Below are positions 1 through 6,434 of a stretch of 8,232 nucleotides of DNA, piece after piece; the stretch's first letter is position 1; the number at the start of each line of letters is the position of its first letter. Location: NCBI GenBank assembly GCA_003562535.1, contig PWUP01000305.1, positions 1-8,232 of the forward strand, in the 5' to 3' direction. The translations under genes and the position numbers were made by a program. The notes below the pieces were generated by a model. That model saw only the letters and a program-made list of their open reading frames with translations, ran no database searches and was not told the DNA's origin. The DNA is from Gammaproteobacteria bacterium (GTDB lineage Bacteria > Pseudomonadota > Gammaproteobacteria > Competibacterales > Competibacteraceae).

Positions 1-469
1 CCTTGCCCCCGGTAAAGCGCGTCCATAAGGCGTCACCAAGATCGATTAAATCCAAGCGGATCGATTGCAGATTAGCCAGTTTATCGCAGGCTGAGACCAA
101 TAAACCCGGCCCCTGAGCCGTGCGTAAATGGTCTAGATACGCCCGTTTGCGTTCCTGCCATGGGGTTTTTGCCCCAGCGGCATTGGGTACGCCATCAGTG
201 CAGAACTCGACCAGTGCCAAGACTTCGTTCCCGAAAGTGTTGCGAATTGTAGGTGCCCAGTGAGCGCCCGCATCTTCTAAGACATCATGCAGCAGCGCGG
301 CGATAATTTGATTTTCATTGCCATCATGGCGCTGTACCAGCATGGCCACCGTGACGGGGTGAGTAATGTAGGGCAGTGGGATACCGTGGGCGTTGTTTGT
401 GCCCTTGCGGAACTGACCGGAGTGCGCTTGCGTGGCTAACTGCAAGGCATCATTAAAGCGTTGGATCAT
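1..469 (-). CDS. HD-domain phosphohydrolase, SpoT/MESH1-type alarmone hydrolase-like (3' end outside window)
   Basis: The 156 visible residues match the metal-dependent HD hydrolase domain of RelA/SpoT proteins and MESH1, which removes the 3'-pyrophosphate of (p)ppGpp. Seen directly: RKG near residue 21, YITHP with H37, ALLHDVLEDA with H61-D62 and E65-D66, and ACDKLANL with D129 and N133. The H37-to-H61 gap (24) and D129-to-N133 gap (4) equal those of the Rel hydrolase site, so the metal site looks intact. The start is the ATG at 469 (MIQRFNDAL...), where family homology begins; no good Shine-Dalgarno precedes it, and the frame stays open for about 25 further codons upstream without an ATG. 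A synthetase domain cannot be excluded because the gene leaves the window at base 1. It lies 102 nt downstream of the small membrane gene on the same strand. The substrate could also be another nucleotide. Confidence 0.82.
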   Translation of the reverse strand, partial: MIQRFNDALQLATQAHSGQFRKGTNNAHGIPLPYITHPVTVAMLVQRHDGNENQIIAALLHDVLEDAGAHWAPTIRNTFGNEVLALVEFCTDGVPNAAGAKTPWQERKRAYLDHLRTAQGPGLLVSACDKLANLQSIRLDLIDLGDALWTRFTGGK

Positions 470-571
470 ATCAACGAGTTCACGGGATGAACGTGATCGA
501 TGGGTAAAAATCCGCGTCCCTGCGTGCGTACTAAAGAGAGAGGTTTTAGAAACGCAATGGCTGATCTAGGT

Positions 572-745
572 TTAACCGTGTTGTTCGTTCACCGGAACCA
601 ACGGAGGTACGGTGGCCTCTTGGCTTGGGGTGTGCACTGAGCCGATTACACTGCTGACCTCGTGCTCGTAAATCTCATGTTCGTAGACTAGGCCAACGAA
701 ATAGGCTACTGCGAACAGCACGGTGATAAGTGGAATAGCTCTCAT
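572..745 (-). CDS. 57-residue single-pass membrane or exported small protein, unknown function
   Basis: The ATG is at 743-745 and TAA at 572-574. The protein begins MRAIPLITVLFAVAYFVGLV: one Arg, then a hydrophobic stretch of about 17 residues (4-20) that would serve as an N-in membrane anchor or uncleaved signal. An acidic/His-rich patch follows (YEHEIYEHEV, 21-30), then a Pro/Val-rich polar tail ending NEQHG. There is no Cys lipobox and no clear signal peptidase site. An AAGGTG Shine-Dalgarno-like stretch lies 4 nt before the start, and a well-spaced sigma70-like promoter lies 39 nt upstream, which supports a real gene. I do not recognise a family. It sits between mntA and the HD-hydrolase gene on the same strand, so it may be co-transcribed with the latter. 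Confidence 0.62.
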   Translation of the reverse strand: MRAIPLITVLFAVAYFVGLVYEHEIYEHEVSSVIGSVHTPSQEATVPPLVPVNEQHG

Positions 746-783
746 TTGGGCACCTTAAGCGTTATTAATAACAATTCGCATTT

Positions 784-812
784 ACTATAACAGTGCTCAG
801 TCAAGCTTGCAA
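784..812 (-). promoter_or_regulatory. sigma70-like promoter for the 57-residue small gene
   Basis: On the minus strand a TTGCAA -35 hexamer (812-807) is separated by exactly 17 nt from a TATAGT -10 hexamer (789-784). The start codon is 39 nt beyond the -10. Consensus match is 4/6 and 5/6 with ideal spacing. It would uncouple the small gene and the HD gene from the toxin-antitoxin operon upstream. Confidence 0.55.
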
Positions 813-873
813 GAGCTTGGGGGTAATTAATTGCCGGTTATATGCTGGTGCATGGGTAGAATATTTGTCTGAA

Positions 874-1182
874 TCAGCCGGCAAACAGCACTTGCCCAAC
901 ACGTTTAATATGGTCTTGCAACTCAGGATTTTCGATCTGGTCGTAAAGTGCAAGGTCTATCGAGTAGGGCAGTAACAAATCGTCGAGTTCCTGCTCCAGT
1001 TGATTAAATGTTGGCCAATCCAGATCGCCGATGAGGGTGAGGTCGATATCCGAACCACGGTGAAACTGACCCTTAGCTCGCGAGCCATAAATAATGACTT
1101 GTTTAACCTGCGTATAACGTTCAAACACACAGCATAGTTTACTGATGTCCTCAGCAGAGAGGCCAAACCGTTTTGCCGTCAT
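874..1182 (-). CDS. mntA: MntA-type minimal nucleotidyltransferase antitoxin (type VII TA)
   Basis: A small single-domain nucleotidyltransferase of about 102 residues. It carries the GSx10DxD signature of MntA: GSRAKG followed ten residues after GS by DIDLTLIG, plus a third acidic residue in the strand SIDLALYD. Counted from the GTG, these are G34-S35, D46, D48 and D78. Known family role: it transfers AMP from ATP onto a tyrosine of its HEPN partner, silencing the toxin. The start is either the ATG at 1182, giving a TGATG overlap with the hepT stop, or the in-frame GTG at 1185, giving a 4-nt overlap; the ATG is preferred. Translational coupling to the toxin is implied by the overlap. Length and motif set match stand-alone MNT proteins such as HI0073, so it does not look decayed. 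Confidence 0.88.
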   Translation of the reverse strand: MTAKRFGLSAEDISKLCCVFERYTQVKQVIIYGSRAKGQFHRGSDIDLTLIGDLDWPTFNQLEQELDDLLLPYSIDLALYDQIENPELQDHIKRVGQVLFAG

Positions 1183-1622
1183 CACAGTGGCTCAGATTGC
1201 TGGTTGAGTCGCTCTCGTAATGCCGTAAATGTTTGCGCAAGCTCTTGAAATAATGTGGCGTATTGCTGGCTAATATTGATCAAGATCTCGTTGGCGGTTG
1301 CCTCGTTATAGGTATGCACGGTGCGGTTTCTATCTTGCAGCATCGCCATCCAAGCATGGCCATCGCTGATCAACTGGCGTTTGAAGGCTTCACGGATCGC
1401 GTCTCTCGATCCGGCAATATTGGTGCTCCCCTGCCAAACCAGATAGTCGCGCAGCAGGTTCCACGCCAGCTCGTAGGTGAATTCAAACGCCTGAATCGTG
1501 CCTTGCTTTTCTAAGTCGCTGAGTGGGCGCTGCGCCATCAACGTCAGAGCATCAGTCAGTTGAGCGTAGGCTTTGTTAAAATTGGCAAAGCGTTGTTGCC
1601 AGCGAATGTCTTGGTGGTTCAT
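1182..1622 (-). CDS. hepT: HepT-type HEPN toxin RNase (type VII TA)
   Basis: A 146-residue all-helical protein of the HI0074/HepT nucleotidyltransferase-substrate-binding family. The diagnostic Rx4HxY motif is complete: R98, H103 and Y105 in DRNRTVHTYNE. In characterised HepT proteins Arg and His form the RNase site, and the Tyr is AMPylated by MntA. Other family marks are the EFTYELAWNLLRDYL helix (about 47-61) and GSRDAIREAF (71-80). Toxin-before-antitoxin order and overlap with mntA match known type VII pairs. The start ATG at 1622 is followed directly by family-like sequence, but no convincing Shine-Dalgarno or promoter is seen in the 73 nt upstream, so transcription may come from the NYN gene. 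No truncation or missing catalytic residue is apparent. Confidence 0.88.
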   Translation of the reverse strand: MNHQDIRWQQRFANFNKAYAQLTDALTLMAQRPLSDLEKQGTIQAFEFTYELAWNLLRDYLVWQGSTNIAGSRDAIREAFKRQLISDGHAWMAMLQDRNRTVHTYNEATANEILINISQQYATLFQELAQTFTALRERLNQQSEPL

Positions 1623-1695
1623 GCAAGAGGTTACTATTACTGCCTTATTGGTTGATGAATCCGGTGCAAATTAAGTCGCTTAAAGCATGGCATGG

Positions 1696-2406
1696 CTATT
1701 TAATTGCAAGCTGTTTGATTTTGCTGTCGTTGTAAACCACCTTGTCATCTTCAATACGTACCGATCCTGTAGATACCAACATTTTATAAACATTATCAAT
1801 AAATTCTGGAGTCTCTTTAAGCTTGTTTTTTATACTGTTGAGTAGCGTGTCAGTTTTTGCCGGTCGGTTTTTTGTGTAAGTGATCAAATGCGAACAGTAA
1901 AGCGCTAGAGCGGTTTGTATTTCTGTTGCATTAGGCCCATTATCCTTGTTTTTAGTGGATTTCGATAACCCTATGCGCTCTGCTGTGCGTCCATGCTTTT
2001 TCAACAGATCAACCGTATGATCCAAGTCGGCATCATTTGACACAATCGCAAAATGGGTATCCGTAGAAAGTGCCTGCATTAATGCACCTGCCGTGAAACA
2101 GATACCAAAATCCGCCGAGTTTTTTCCTGATCGCTCCATTTGCACGATCTGTAATTTTCCCGCAGTGATGGCTGCAGCCAATGAAGTGAGCCAAACCAGT
2201 GGAATTTTGCCATTGCTTTGGGCATGGCAAATAACCACTTTAATGTAGTGATCAATGTCGTCCAAAAGCTGCTCTAGTTGGCTTGGACAGTTTTCTAGAT
2301 CAATCAGCAGCACTCTGTTAGGCAGAGAATTTTCTGATTTAATATCTTGATTTTCCAACTTAAAATCCTCTACACATACGTCAGATTCTCCACAGGTTCT
2401 ATTCAT
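1696..2406 (-). CDS. NYN/PIN-like domain protein, putative RNase with C-terminal winged-helix-like region
   Basis: A 236-residue protein whose central part (about 31-147) is a PIN-like/NYN fold. VLLIDLEN gives D36, E38 and N39, NSADFGI gives D99, and AIVSNDADLDH gives D125 and D127. These acids form the metal site of the family, pointing to single-stranded RNA cleavage. The C-terminal segment (about 165-228) ends in VSTGSVRIEDDKVVYN, a beta-hairpin-like wing suggesting a nucleic-acid-binding module; this is inference. Two starts are possible: ATG at 2406 with no good ribosome site, or TTG at 2358 preceded by AGAGGA seven nt away, which would drop 16 poorly conserved-looking residues. The gene is clearly AT-richer than its neighbours (about one-third G+C in 1741-1800), suggesting acquisition. 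It lies 73 nt upstream of hepT on the same strand. The target RNA is unknown. Confidence 0.75.
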   Translation of the reverse strand: MNRTCGESDVCVEDFKLENQDIKSENSLPNRVLLIDLENCPSQLEQLLDDIDHYIKVVICHAQSNGKIPLVWLTSLAAAITAGKLQIVQMERSGKNSADFGICFTAGALMQALSTDTHFAIVSNDADLDHTVDLLKKHGRTAERIGLSKSTKNKDNGPNATEIQTALALYCSHLITYTKNRPAKTDTLLNSIKNKLKETPEFIDNVYKMLVSTGSVRIEDDKVVYNDSKIKQLAIK

Positions 2407-2531
2407 ACAAATAGGGCTGTTGATTCAATCATAGACCCTTAAACTATTTATTTAATTAAAAAAACCGGCATTCATTCGCCATGATGACCAGATTTATGGT
2501 GATACCGTGTCGGCTGGGCAAAGGGTTAAGT

Positions 2532-2559
2532 TTGGGTTGCCCAAAAGATGACAACCCAA
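2532..2559. repeat. REP-like palindrome downstream of cca
   Basis: TTGGGTTG (2532-2539) and CAACCCAA (2552-2559) form a perfect 8-bp inverted repeat around a 12-nt loop. The left half can instead fold locally as TTGGG-TTG-CCCAA (2532-2544), so two exclusive hairpins exist. Read on the minus strand it begins GTGTAGGTTGGGTTGTC, which resembles an intergenic repeat seen widely in proteobacteria (from memory, unchecked). It starts 21 nt after the cca stop and could terminate or protect that transcript, but there is no T-run. Confidence 0.5.
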
Positions 2560-2579
2560 CCTACACTGAACCTGCTATA

Positions 2580-3812
2580 TCACTGGCCTATGCTTAAAGC
2601 TCTCGCTTGGCGGATAGCCGCGATTCGAGCGCGGCGTAAGGCGTCCGCCATAGCCGCACCCGTGAGTCCCTGTTCGGCCAGTGGCCGTGCCGCTACGCTA
2701 GCGGCGGCAGCCTGCATTTGGCGCAGGTAGGCCGCTTGCGGGTAAGCCCGCTCTTCATAGCCGAGACGCCCACGGGCATCGCATTCACACGCCATGAGGA
2801 TGTCCTCAAAGCGGTGCGGGCGGCGCAAGGCATCGGTGCGTTCTAGCAATTTGAGCACGGTTTGCGGGCGCAGTTCTAACGCTCGGTGGCAGTTCAGATG
2901 CTCAGCACAGACCAGTACGGCCAGTTCACGATAGTAACGCGGCACCCGCAGTCGTTGGCATAGCGCGGTGACTGGGGCAACCCCCCGCCGTTCATGACCG
3001 TGATGACGTGGCCAGTGCTCGGATGGCGTCAGAGCCTTGCCAAAATCATGGCATAACACGGCAAAACGAGTGGCCGCTGAGGCGTTGAAACGAGCGGCTT
3101 GTTGCAAACACAGTAAGGTGTGTTGCCCTGAATCAATTTCTGGGTGATGCTGAGCCGGTTGGGGTACGCCAAACAACTTATCCAGCTCGGGAAAAATCCG
3201 TGCCAGAGCACCGCAGTCACTCAACACGGCAAAAAAACGCTGTGGTGCCGGTTCTTGTAACGCCCGTTCTGTTTCGACCCATACCCGTTCCGCGACTAGG
3301 GCATCGACCTCACCGTTACTCACCATCGTTTGCATCAGGGCTTGGGTATCCGTAGCTACTTGAAAGCCTAAATGATCATAGCGTGCAGCCAGTCGTGCCA
3401 AACGCAAAATTCGCACCGGGTCTTCAGCAAAGGCTGGGGAAACATGGCGCAGCAGACGCTGTTCGAGGTCACGCTGACCACCAAAGGGATCGATGAGGGT
3501 ACCACAGTGGTCTAAGGCCATGGCGTTGATGGTCAGATCGCGTCGCTGTAAGTCCTGTTCTAGGCTGACCTCGGGGCTGGCGTTGATGTTAAAACCATGA
3601 TAACCGACTGCGGTTTTGCGCTCAGTGCGCGCCAGCGCATATTCTTCGTGGGTTTGCGGGTGGAGAAAGACCGGGAAGTCTTTACCCACCGGCTTAAAGC
3701 CCTGCTGCAGTAACTGCTCTGGTGTGGCACCGACCACAACCCAGTCCCGATCCTTAACCGGCAGGCCAAGTTGTTGGTCGCGTACCGCACCACCGACTAT
3801 ATAGCATTGCAT
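2580..3812 (-). CDS. cca: Multifunctional CCA-adding tRNA nucleotidyltransferase with HD domain
   Basis: It adds or repairs the 3'-terminal CCA of tRNAs. The length, 410 residues, is close to E. coli Cca (412). Domains in order: class II nucleotidyltransferase head with YIVGGAVRD (4-12) and catalytic DRD (D21, D23); RRDLTINAMALD (90-101); the nucleotide-selecting stretch AEDPVRILRLARLAAR (129-144); and a C-terminal HD phosphohydrolase domain with AVLCHDFGK (H255-D256) and the downstream HHGHE His cluster (270-274). In E. coli this HD domain gives 2',3'-cyclic phosphodiesterase and phosphatase activity. Residue numbers coincide with the E. coli enzyme, so the start is secure. The gene follows the NDUFA9-like gene after 11 nt, indicating an operon, with only a weak ribosome site between them. 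No defects are seen. Confidence 0.97.
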   Translation of the reverse strand: MQCYIVGGAVRDQQLGLPVKDRDWVVVGATPEQLLQQGFKPVGKDFPVFLHPQTHEEYALARTERKTAVGYHGFNINASPEVSLEQDLQRRDLTINAMALDHCGTLIDPFGGQRDLEQRLLRHVSPAFAEDPVRILRLARLAARYDHLGFQVATDTQALMQTMVSNGEVDALVAERVWVETERALQEPAPQRFFAVLSDCGALARIFPELDKLFGVPQPAQHHPEIDSGQHTLLCLQQAARFNASAATRFAVLCHDFGKALTPSEHWPRHHGHERRGVAPVTALCQRLRVPRYYRELAVLVCAEHLNCHRALELRPQTVLKLLERTDALRRPHRFEDILMACECDARGRLGYEERAYPQAAYLRQMQAAAASVAARPLAEQGLTGAAMADALRRARIAAIRQARALSIGQ

Positions 3813-3823
3813 GAGCTATGCTA

Positions 3824-4723
3824 TCAGCGGTTAAACAGCGGCGGCAGAATCGTCTCAGCGGCTTGGGGGGTAATGCCCAAGTCAGCCAAGCCATTATGGC
3901 GGCATACGCTGTCCACTTGCATGGATAAATAATTATCCGTAGTGAACGGTTGCCCCGGTAGGCGCTCGAATACCTTGGCTTGTAGCCGTGACATCCCGTC
4001 GGGCAAGCCAATAACCAAGCGCTTACGACCAATCAGCTCGGCGGTGTATTCAACCAGTTCTTTAAGCGTGTAGATTTTTGGCCCACACAACTCATAACAG
4101 TGGCCAGCGGTGTCAGAACGGGTTAAGGTGCACATAAAGGCTTCAACCACATCGCCCACATACACAGGAGCAAACCGAGCGTTGGGGCAAGCCAGAGGAA
4201 TCATGGGGCTGAATTTCAACAGTCCGGCAAAGCGATTGAAAAAGCCGTCCCCAGGGCCAAACACCACAGAAGGCTGTAAGCTACTCACATGCAGCCCTTG
4301 TTGTCCGCCCGCTAAAGCCGCGGCTTCACCTCGGCCTTTGCTTTTCAAATACTCACTCGGTCCTTGTACGTTGGCGTTTAACGCACTCATGTGCAAATAA
4401 TGACTGGCTCCCGCTTGAGTGGCTGCGGCTACGACCTGAGCGGGCAGTTGGGCATGAACGCGGTCAAACGCCTCAGCACTGCCGTTAAGAATGCCGATAA
4501 GATTGATCACCGCCTGACAGCCTGCAAAGGCTGGGGTTAAGGTGGTGGCGGTGAAGTCGCTGACTTCGCGGACTTCGACGGCTGGGGTGGATGCAAAGGG
4601 CTGAGCGCGTTTGGCATTGCGGGTCAGTAGTCTGACCGAATAACCGTCGCTGGTTAGGCGGTTAACCAAATGGCCGCCAATAAACCCAGTTCCACCAAGG
4701 ACACTGATCGTTTGGATCGTCAT
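3824..4723 (-). CDS. NDUFA9-like atypical SDR, NAD(P)-binding epimerase-family protein
   Basis: A 299-residue member of the complex-I NDUFA9-like atypical short-chain dehydrogenase family. The Rossmann dinucleotide site is the N-terminal SVLGGTGFIGGHLV (7-20), a GGxGxxG-type loop. AVINLIGILN (71-80) and HMSALNA with S113 follow, then Y125-L-K-S-K129, which keeps a YxxxK arrangement. VFGPGD lies near residues 153-158, and a substrate-side C-terminal part ends PPLFNR. In bacteria these proteins have no firmly assigned substrate; roles near quinone or respiratory complex assembly are proposed by homology only. AGGTAGGG just before the ATG at 4723 can serve as a ribosome site. It leads a two-gene operon with cca and is divergent from tsaC across 68 nt. 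Confidence 0.9.
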   Translation of the reverse strand: MTIQTISVLGGTGFIGGHLVNRLTSDGYSVRLLTRNAKRAQPFASTPAVEVREVSDFTATTLTPAFAGCQAVINLIGILNGSAEAFDRVHAQLPAQVVAAATQAGASHYLHMSALNANVQGPSEYLKSKGRGEAAALAGGQQGLHVSSLQPSVVFGPGDGFFNRFAGLLKFSPMIPLACPNARFAPVYVGDVVEAFMCTLTRSDTAGHCYELCGPKIYTLKELVEYTAELIGRKRLVIGLPDGMSRLQAKVFERLPGQPFTTDNYLSMQVDSVCRHNGLADLGITPQAAETILPPLFNR

Positions 4724-4737
4724 AACCCTACCTGTTG

Positions 4738-4765
4738 TTGCTGGATTGAATTACCGTATTATACT
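4738..4765 (+). promoter_or_regulatory. sigma70-like promoter for tsaC-hemF
   Basis: TTGCTG (4738-4743) and TATACT (4760-4765) are 16 nt apart, 26 nt before the tsaC ATG. Each hexamer fits the consensus in 4-5 of 6 positions. It overlaps the minus-strand -10 candidate, so the two divergent promoters would compete for polymerase. Confidence 0.5.
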
Positions 4766-4780
4766 GACTATGACCGTCAA
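4758..4780 (-). promoter_or_regulatory. minus-strand promoter elements for the NDUFA9-like gene and cca
   Basis: A perfect TATAAT (4763-4758) lies 34 nt before the ATG at 4723. A TTGACG (4780-4775) is the best -35-like hexamer nearby but is only 11 nt from it, too close for one sigma70 promoter. The -10 may therefore act with a poor -35, or the two hexamers may belong to alternative promoters. Confidence 0.35.
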
Positions 4781-4791
4781 CTTTTGCCAAA

Positions 4792-5391
4792 ATGTCTAAT
4801 CATCTTAAATCGGTTTATAAGGCTTATTCATCGAGTGGTCGGCGCACCGTACAACAGGCCGTCACTCATCTGCGCCGCGGCGGGGTAATCGCTTATCCAA
4901 CCGAGGCGGTGTTTGGTCTCGGGTGTGACCCGCGCAACCGTGCGGCTGTGCAGCGGATTTTACAGATCAAACGCCGCCCGTGGCATAAAGGCTTGATTCT
5001 GATTGCAGCGGATTTTGCCCAGTTACGTCCCTATGTGTTACCGCTGAATGATACCCAGTGGACACAGGTTCAAGCCACTTGGCCGGGGCCGGTGACTTGG
5101 CTGTTGCCCGCTCGCCCGGGTATCTCGCGCTTATTGTGCGGTCGCTATACCACCCTCGCGGTGCGCGTCACGGCGCATCAACCGACCATTGAGCTGTGCC
5201 GTGCCTTCGGCGGTGCTCTAGTCTCCACCAGCGCCAATCGCAGCGGACGGCCACCGGCACGCACGGCTCAGGCCCTACGCCGCCAACTCGGTCGGGATGT
5301 GGATTACCTCTTACCAGGACGCCTAGGTGGCGGGCAGCGTCCGAGCGAGATCCGTGATTTAGCCACGGGTCACATCCTACGCGTAGGATAA
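4792..5391 (+). CDS. tsaC: L-threonylcarbamoyladenylate synthase TsaC
   Basis: It makes threonylcarbamoyl-AMP from threonine, bicarbonate and ATP, the first step of t6A37 modification of ANN-decoding tRNAs. The 199-residue YrdC fold shows the ATP/Thr pocket motifs of the family: GGVIAYPTEAVFGLGCDP (30-47), the basic IKRRPWHKGLILIAA stretch (59-73), WPGPVTWLLPA (95-105), LAVRVTAH and ALVSTSANRSGRPPA. The C-terminus GGGQRPSEIRDLATG parallels E. coli TsaC, which ends shortly after. The roughly ten extra N-terminal residues relative to E. coli are unremarkable. The ATG at 4792 is the only good start; its ribosome site is weak. It is the short single-domain TsaC, not the longer Sua5 form. hemF follows after 7 nt. 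Confidence 0.95.
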   Translation: MSNHLKSVYKAYSSSGRRTVQQAVTHLRRGGVIAYPTEAVFGLGCDPRNRAAVQRILQIKRRPWHKGLILIAADFAQLRPYVLPLNDTQWTQVQATWPGPVTWLLPARPGISRLLCGRYTTLAVRVTAHQPTIELCRAFGGALVSTSANRSGRPPARTAQALRRQLGRDVDYLLPGRLGGGQRPSEIRDLATGHILRVG

Positions 5392-5393
5392 GG
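5385..5393 (+). promoter_or_regulatory. hemF ribosome binding site overlapping the tsaC stop
   Basis: AGGATAAGG contains the tsaC TAA (5389-5391) and ends 5 nt before the hemF ATG at 5399. This arrangement fixes the hemF start and favours translational coupling. Confidence 0.6.
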
Positions 5394-5398
5394 CGCGC

Positions 5399-6319
5399 AT
5401 GAGCCGACCTGATATTGCGGCAGTACGCAAGTATCTACTGCACTTACAGGATACGATTTGCGCAACTCTCCAGGCAGAAGACGGTCATGCCTTTCATCAG
5501 GACGCCTGGCAAAAACCGCCCGGCGAATGTGTAAGCGGTGACGGGCGCACTCGGGTATGGCGGCAAGCGGGCGTGTTTGAGCAAGCTGGGGTCAATTTCT
5601 CTCATGTGCACGGCGCCCGTCTGCCCGCAGCGGCAACGGCACAACGCCCCGAGCTGGCCGGATGCAGTTTCCAAGCGATGGGTTTATCGTTAGTGATACA
5701 CCCGCGTAATCCTTATGTGCCGACGGCGCACGCCAATATCCGCTGCTTTGTCGCCGCTCCTGAAGCCGAACACCCTGTATGGTGGTTTGGAGGGGGATTT
5801 GATCTGACACCTTATTACCCTTTCATTGACGATGTGCGCCACTGGCATCGCACGGCACAAGCGGCGTGTCAGCCGTTTGGGGATGAGGTCTATCCGCGCT
5901 ATAAACAGTGGTGTGATGAGTATTTTTATCTCAAACACCGCAATGAAACCCGAGGGGTCGGCGGTTTGTTTTTCGATGATTTAAACGAGTGGGAGTTTAG
6001 CCGCTGCTTTGCATTTGCCCGCAGTGTCGGGGATCATTTCCTGGCCGCTTATCGACCGATTGTGCAGCAGCGTAAGGTTTTAGCCTATGGTGAACGTCAG
6101 CGTGAGTTTCAGCTTTATCGGCGTGGCCGCTATGTGGAGTTTAATTTAGTTTATGATCGCGGTACCCTGTTTGGTTTACAGTCGGGTGGGCGTACCGAAT
6201 CGATTTTAATGTCGCTACCCCCCCGTGTCGCCTGGTGTTATGACTGGCAGCCTGAACCGGGAAGCCCAGAAGCAGGGCTTTTAGACTATTTACAGCCGCG
6301 AGATTGGCTGGCAGGCTGA
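5399..6319 (+). CDS. hemF: Oxygen-dependent coproporphyrinogen III oxidase
   Basis: It converts coproporphyrinogen III to protoporphyrinogen IX with O2, the aerobic route of haem synthesis in the cytoplasm. The 306 residues align end to end with E. coli HemF (299) as recalled. Family blocks in order: GVFEQAGVNFSHVHG (58-72), HPRNPYVPTAHANIRCF (101-117), WWFGGGFDLTPYY (128-140), YPRYKQWCDEYFYLKHRNE (165-183), GGLFFDDLN (188-196), QLYRRGRYVEFNLVYDRGT (238-256) and GLQSGGRTESILMS (259-272). H101, H111, H150 and H180 keep the same spacing as the four metal-associated histidines of E. coli HemF (96, 106, 145, 175). The start is set by a close Shine-Dalgarno sequence. It is co-transcribed with tsaC. 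Presence of HemF implies growth with oxygen, though an anaerobic HemN could exist elsewhere. Confidence 0.98.
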   Translation: MSRPDIAAVRKYLLHLQDTICATLQAEDGHAFHQDAWQKPPGECVSGDGRTRVWRQAGVFEQAGVNFSHVHGARLPAAATAQRPELAGCSFQAMGLSLVIHPRNPYVPTAHANIRCFVAAPEAEHPVWWFGGGFDLTPYYPFIDDVRHWHRTAQAACQPFGDEVYPRYKQWCDEYFYLKHRNETRGVGGLFFDDLNEWEFSRCFAFARSVGDHFLAAYRPIVQQRKVLAYGERQREFQLYRRGRYVEFNLVYDRGTLFGLQSGGRTESILMSLPPRVAWCYDWQPEPGSPEAGLLDYLQPRDWLAG

Positions 6320-6367
6320 TGCGCTGCATTCAGGTCAGGTCAGCATTCAGCCCCACTGCCTTAAGCG

Positions 6368-6399
6368 CCCTCTGCTTTTGCGAGAGGGTTGAGGTGAGC
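6368..6399 (-). repeat. Degenerate CCCTCTC/GAGAGGG REP-like repeat, reverse orientation
   Basis: CCCTCT (6368-6373) pairs with AGAGGG (6383-6388), with an inner GC-TTTT-GC hairpin and one bulged base. On the minus strand the copy reads CTCACCTCAACCCTCTC, nearly the same as the CTCACCCCAACCCTCTC of the copy at 6919-6949. It lies in the 115-nt gap between hemF and the Nudix gene and may attenuate hemF read-through. Confidence 0.6.
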
Positions 6400-6419
6400 G
6401 GCATTCATCAATTCACTGC

Positions 6420-6424
6420 AGGAG
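6420..6424 (+). promoter_or_regulatory. AGGAG ribosome binding site of the Nudix gene
   Basis: AGGAG lies 10 nt before the ATG at 6435 but only 1 nt before an in-frame GTG at 6426. The spacing therefore favours the ATG start (MQPDWIF...) over the three-residue-longer form. Confidence 0.55.
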
Positions 6425-6434
6425 TGTGCTTATT

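Noticed and set aside
4110..4400. A 96-codon plus-strand open frame inside the NDUFA9-like gene.
   Set aside because: It is antisense to a well-supported gene, has no ribosome site worth noting and no recognisable protein features.
5444..5938. Long minus-strand open frames inside hemF.
   Set aside because: They are opposite-strand shadows of a strongly conserved coding frame, and their translations resemble no family.
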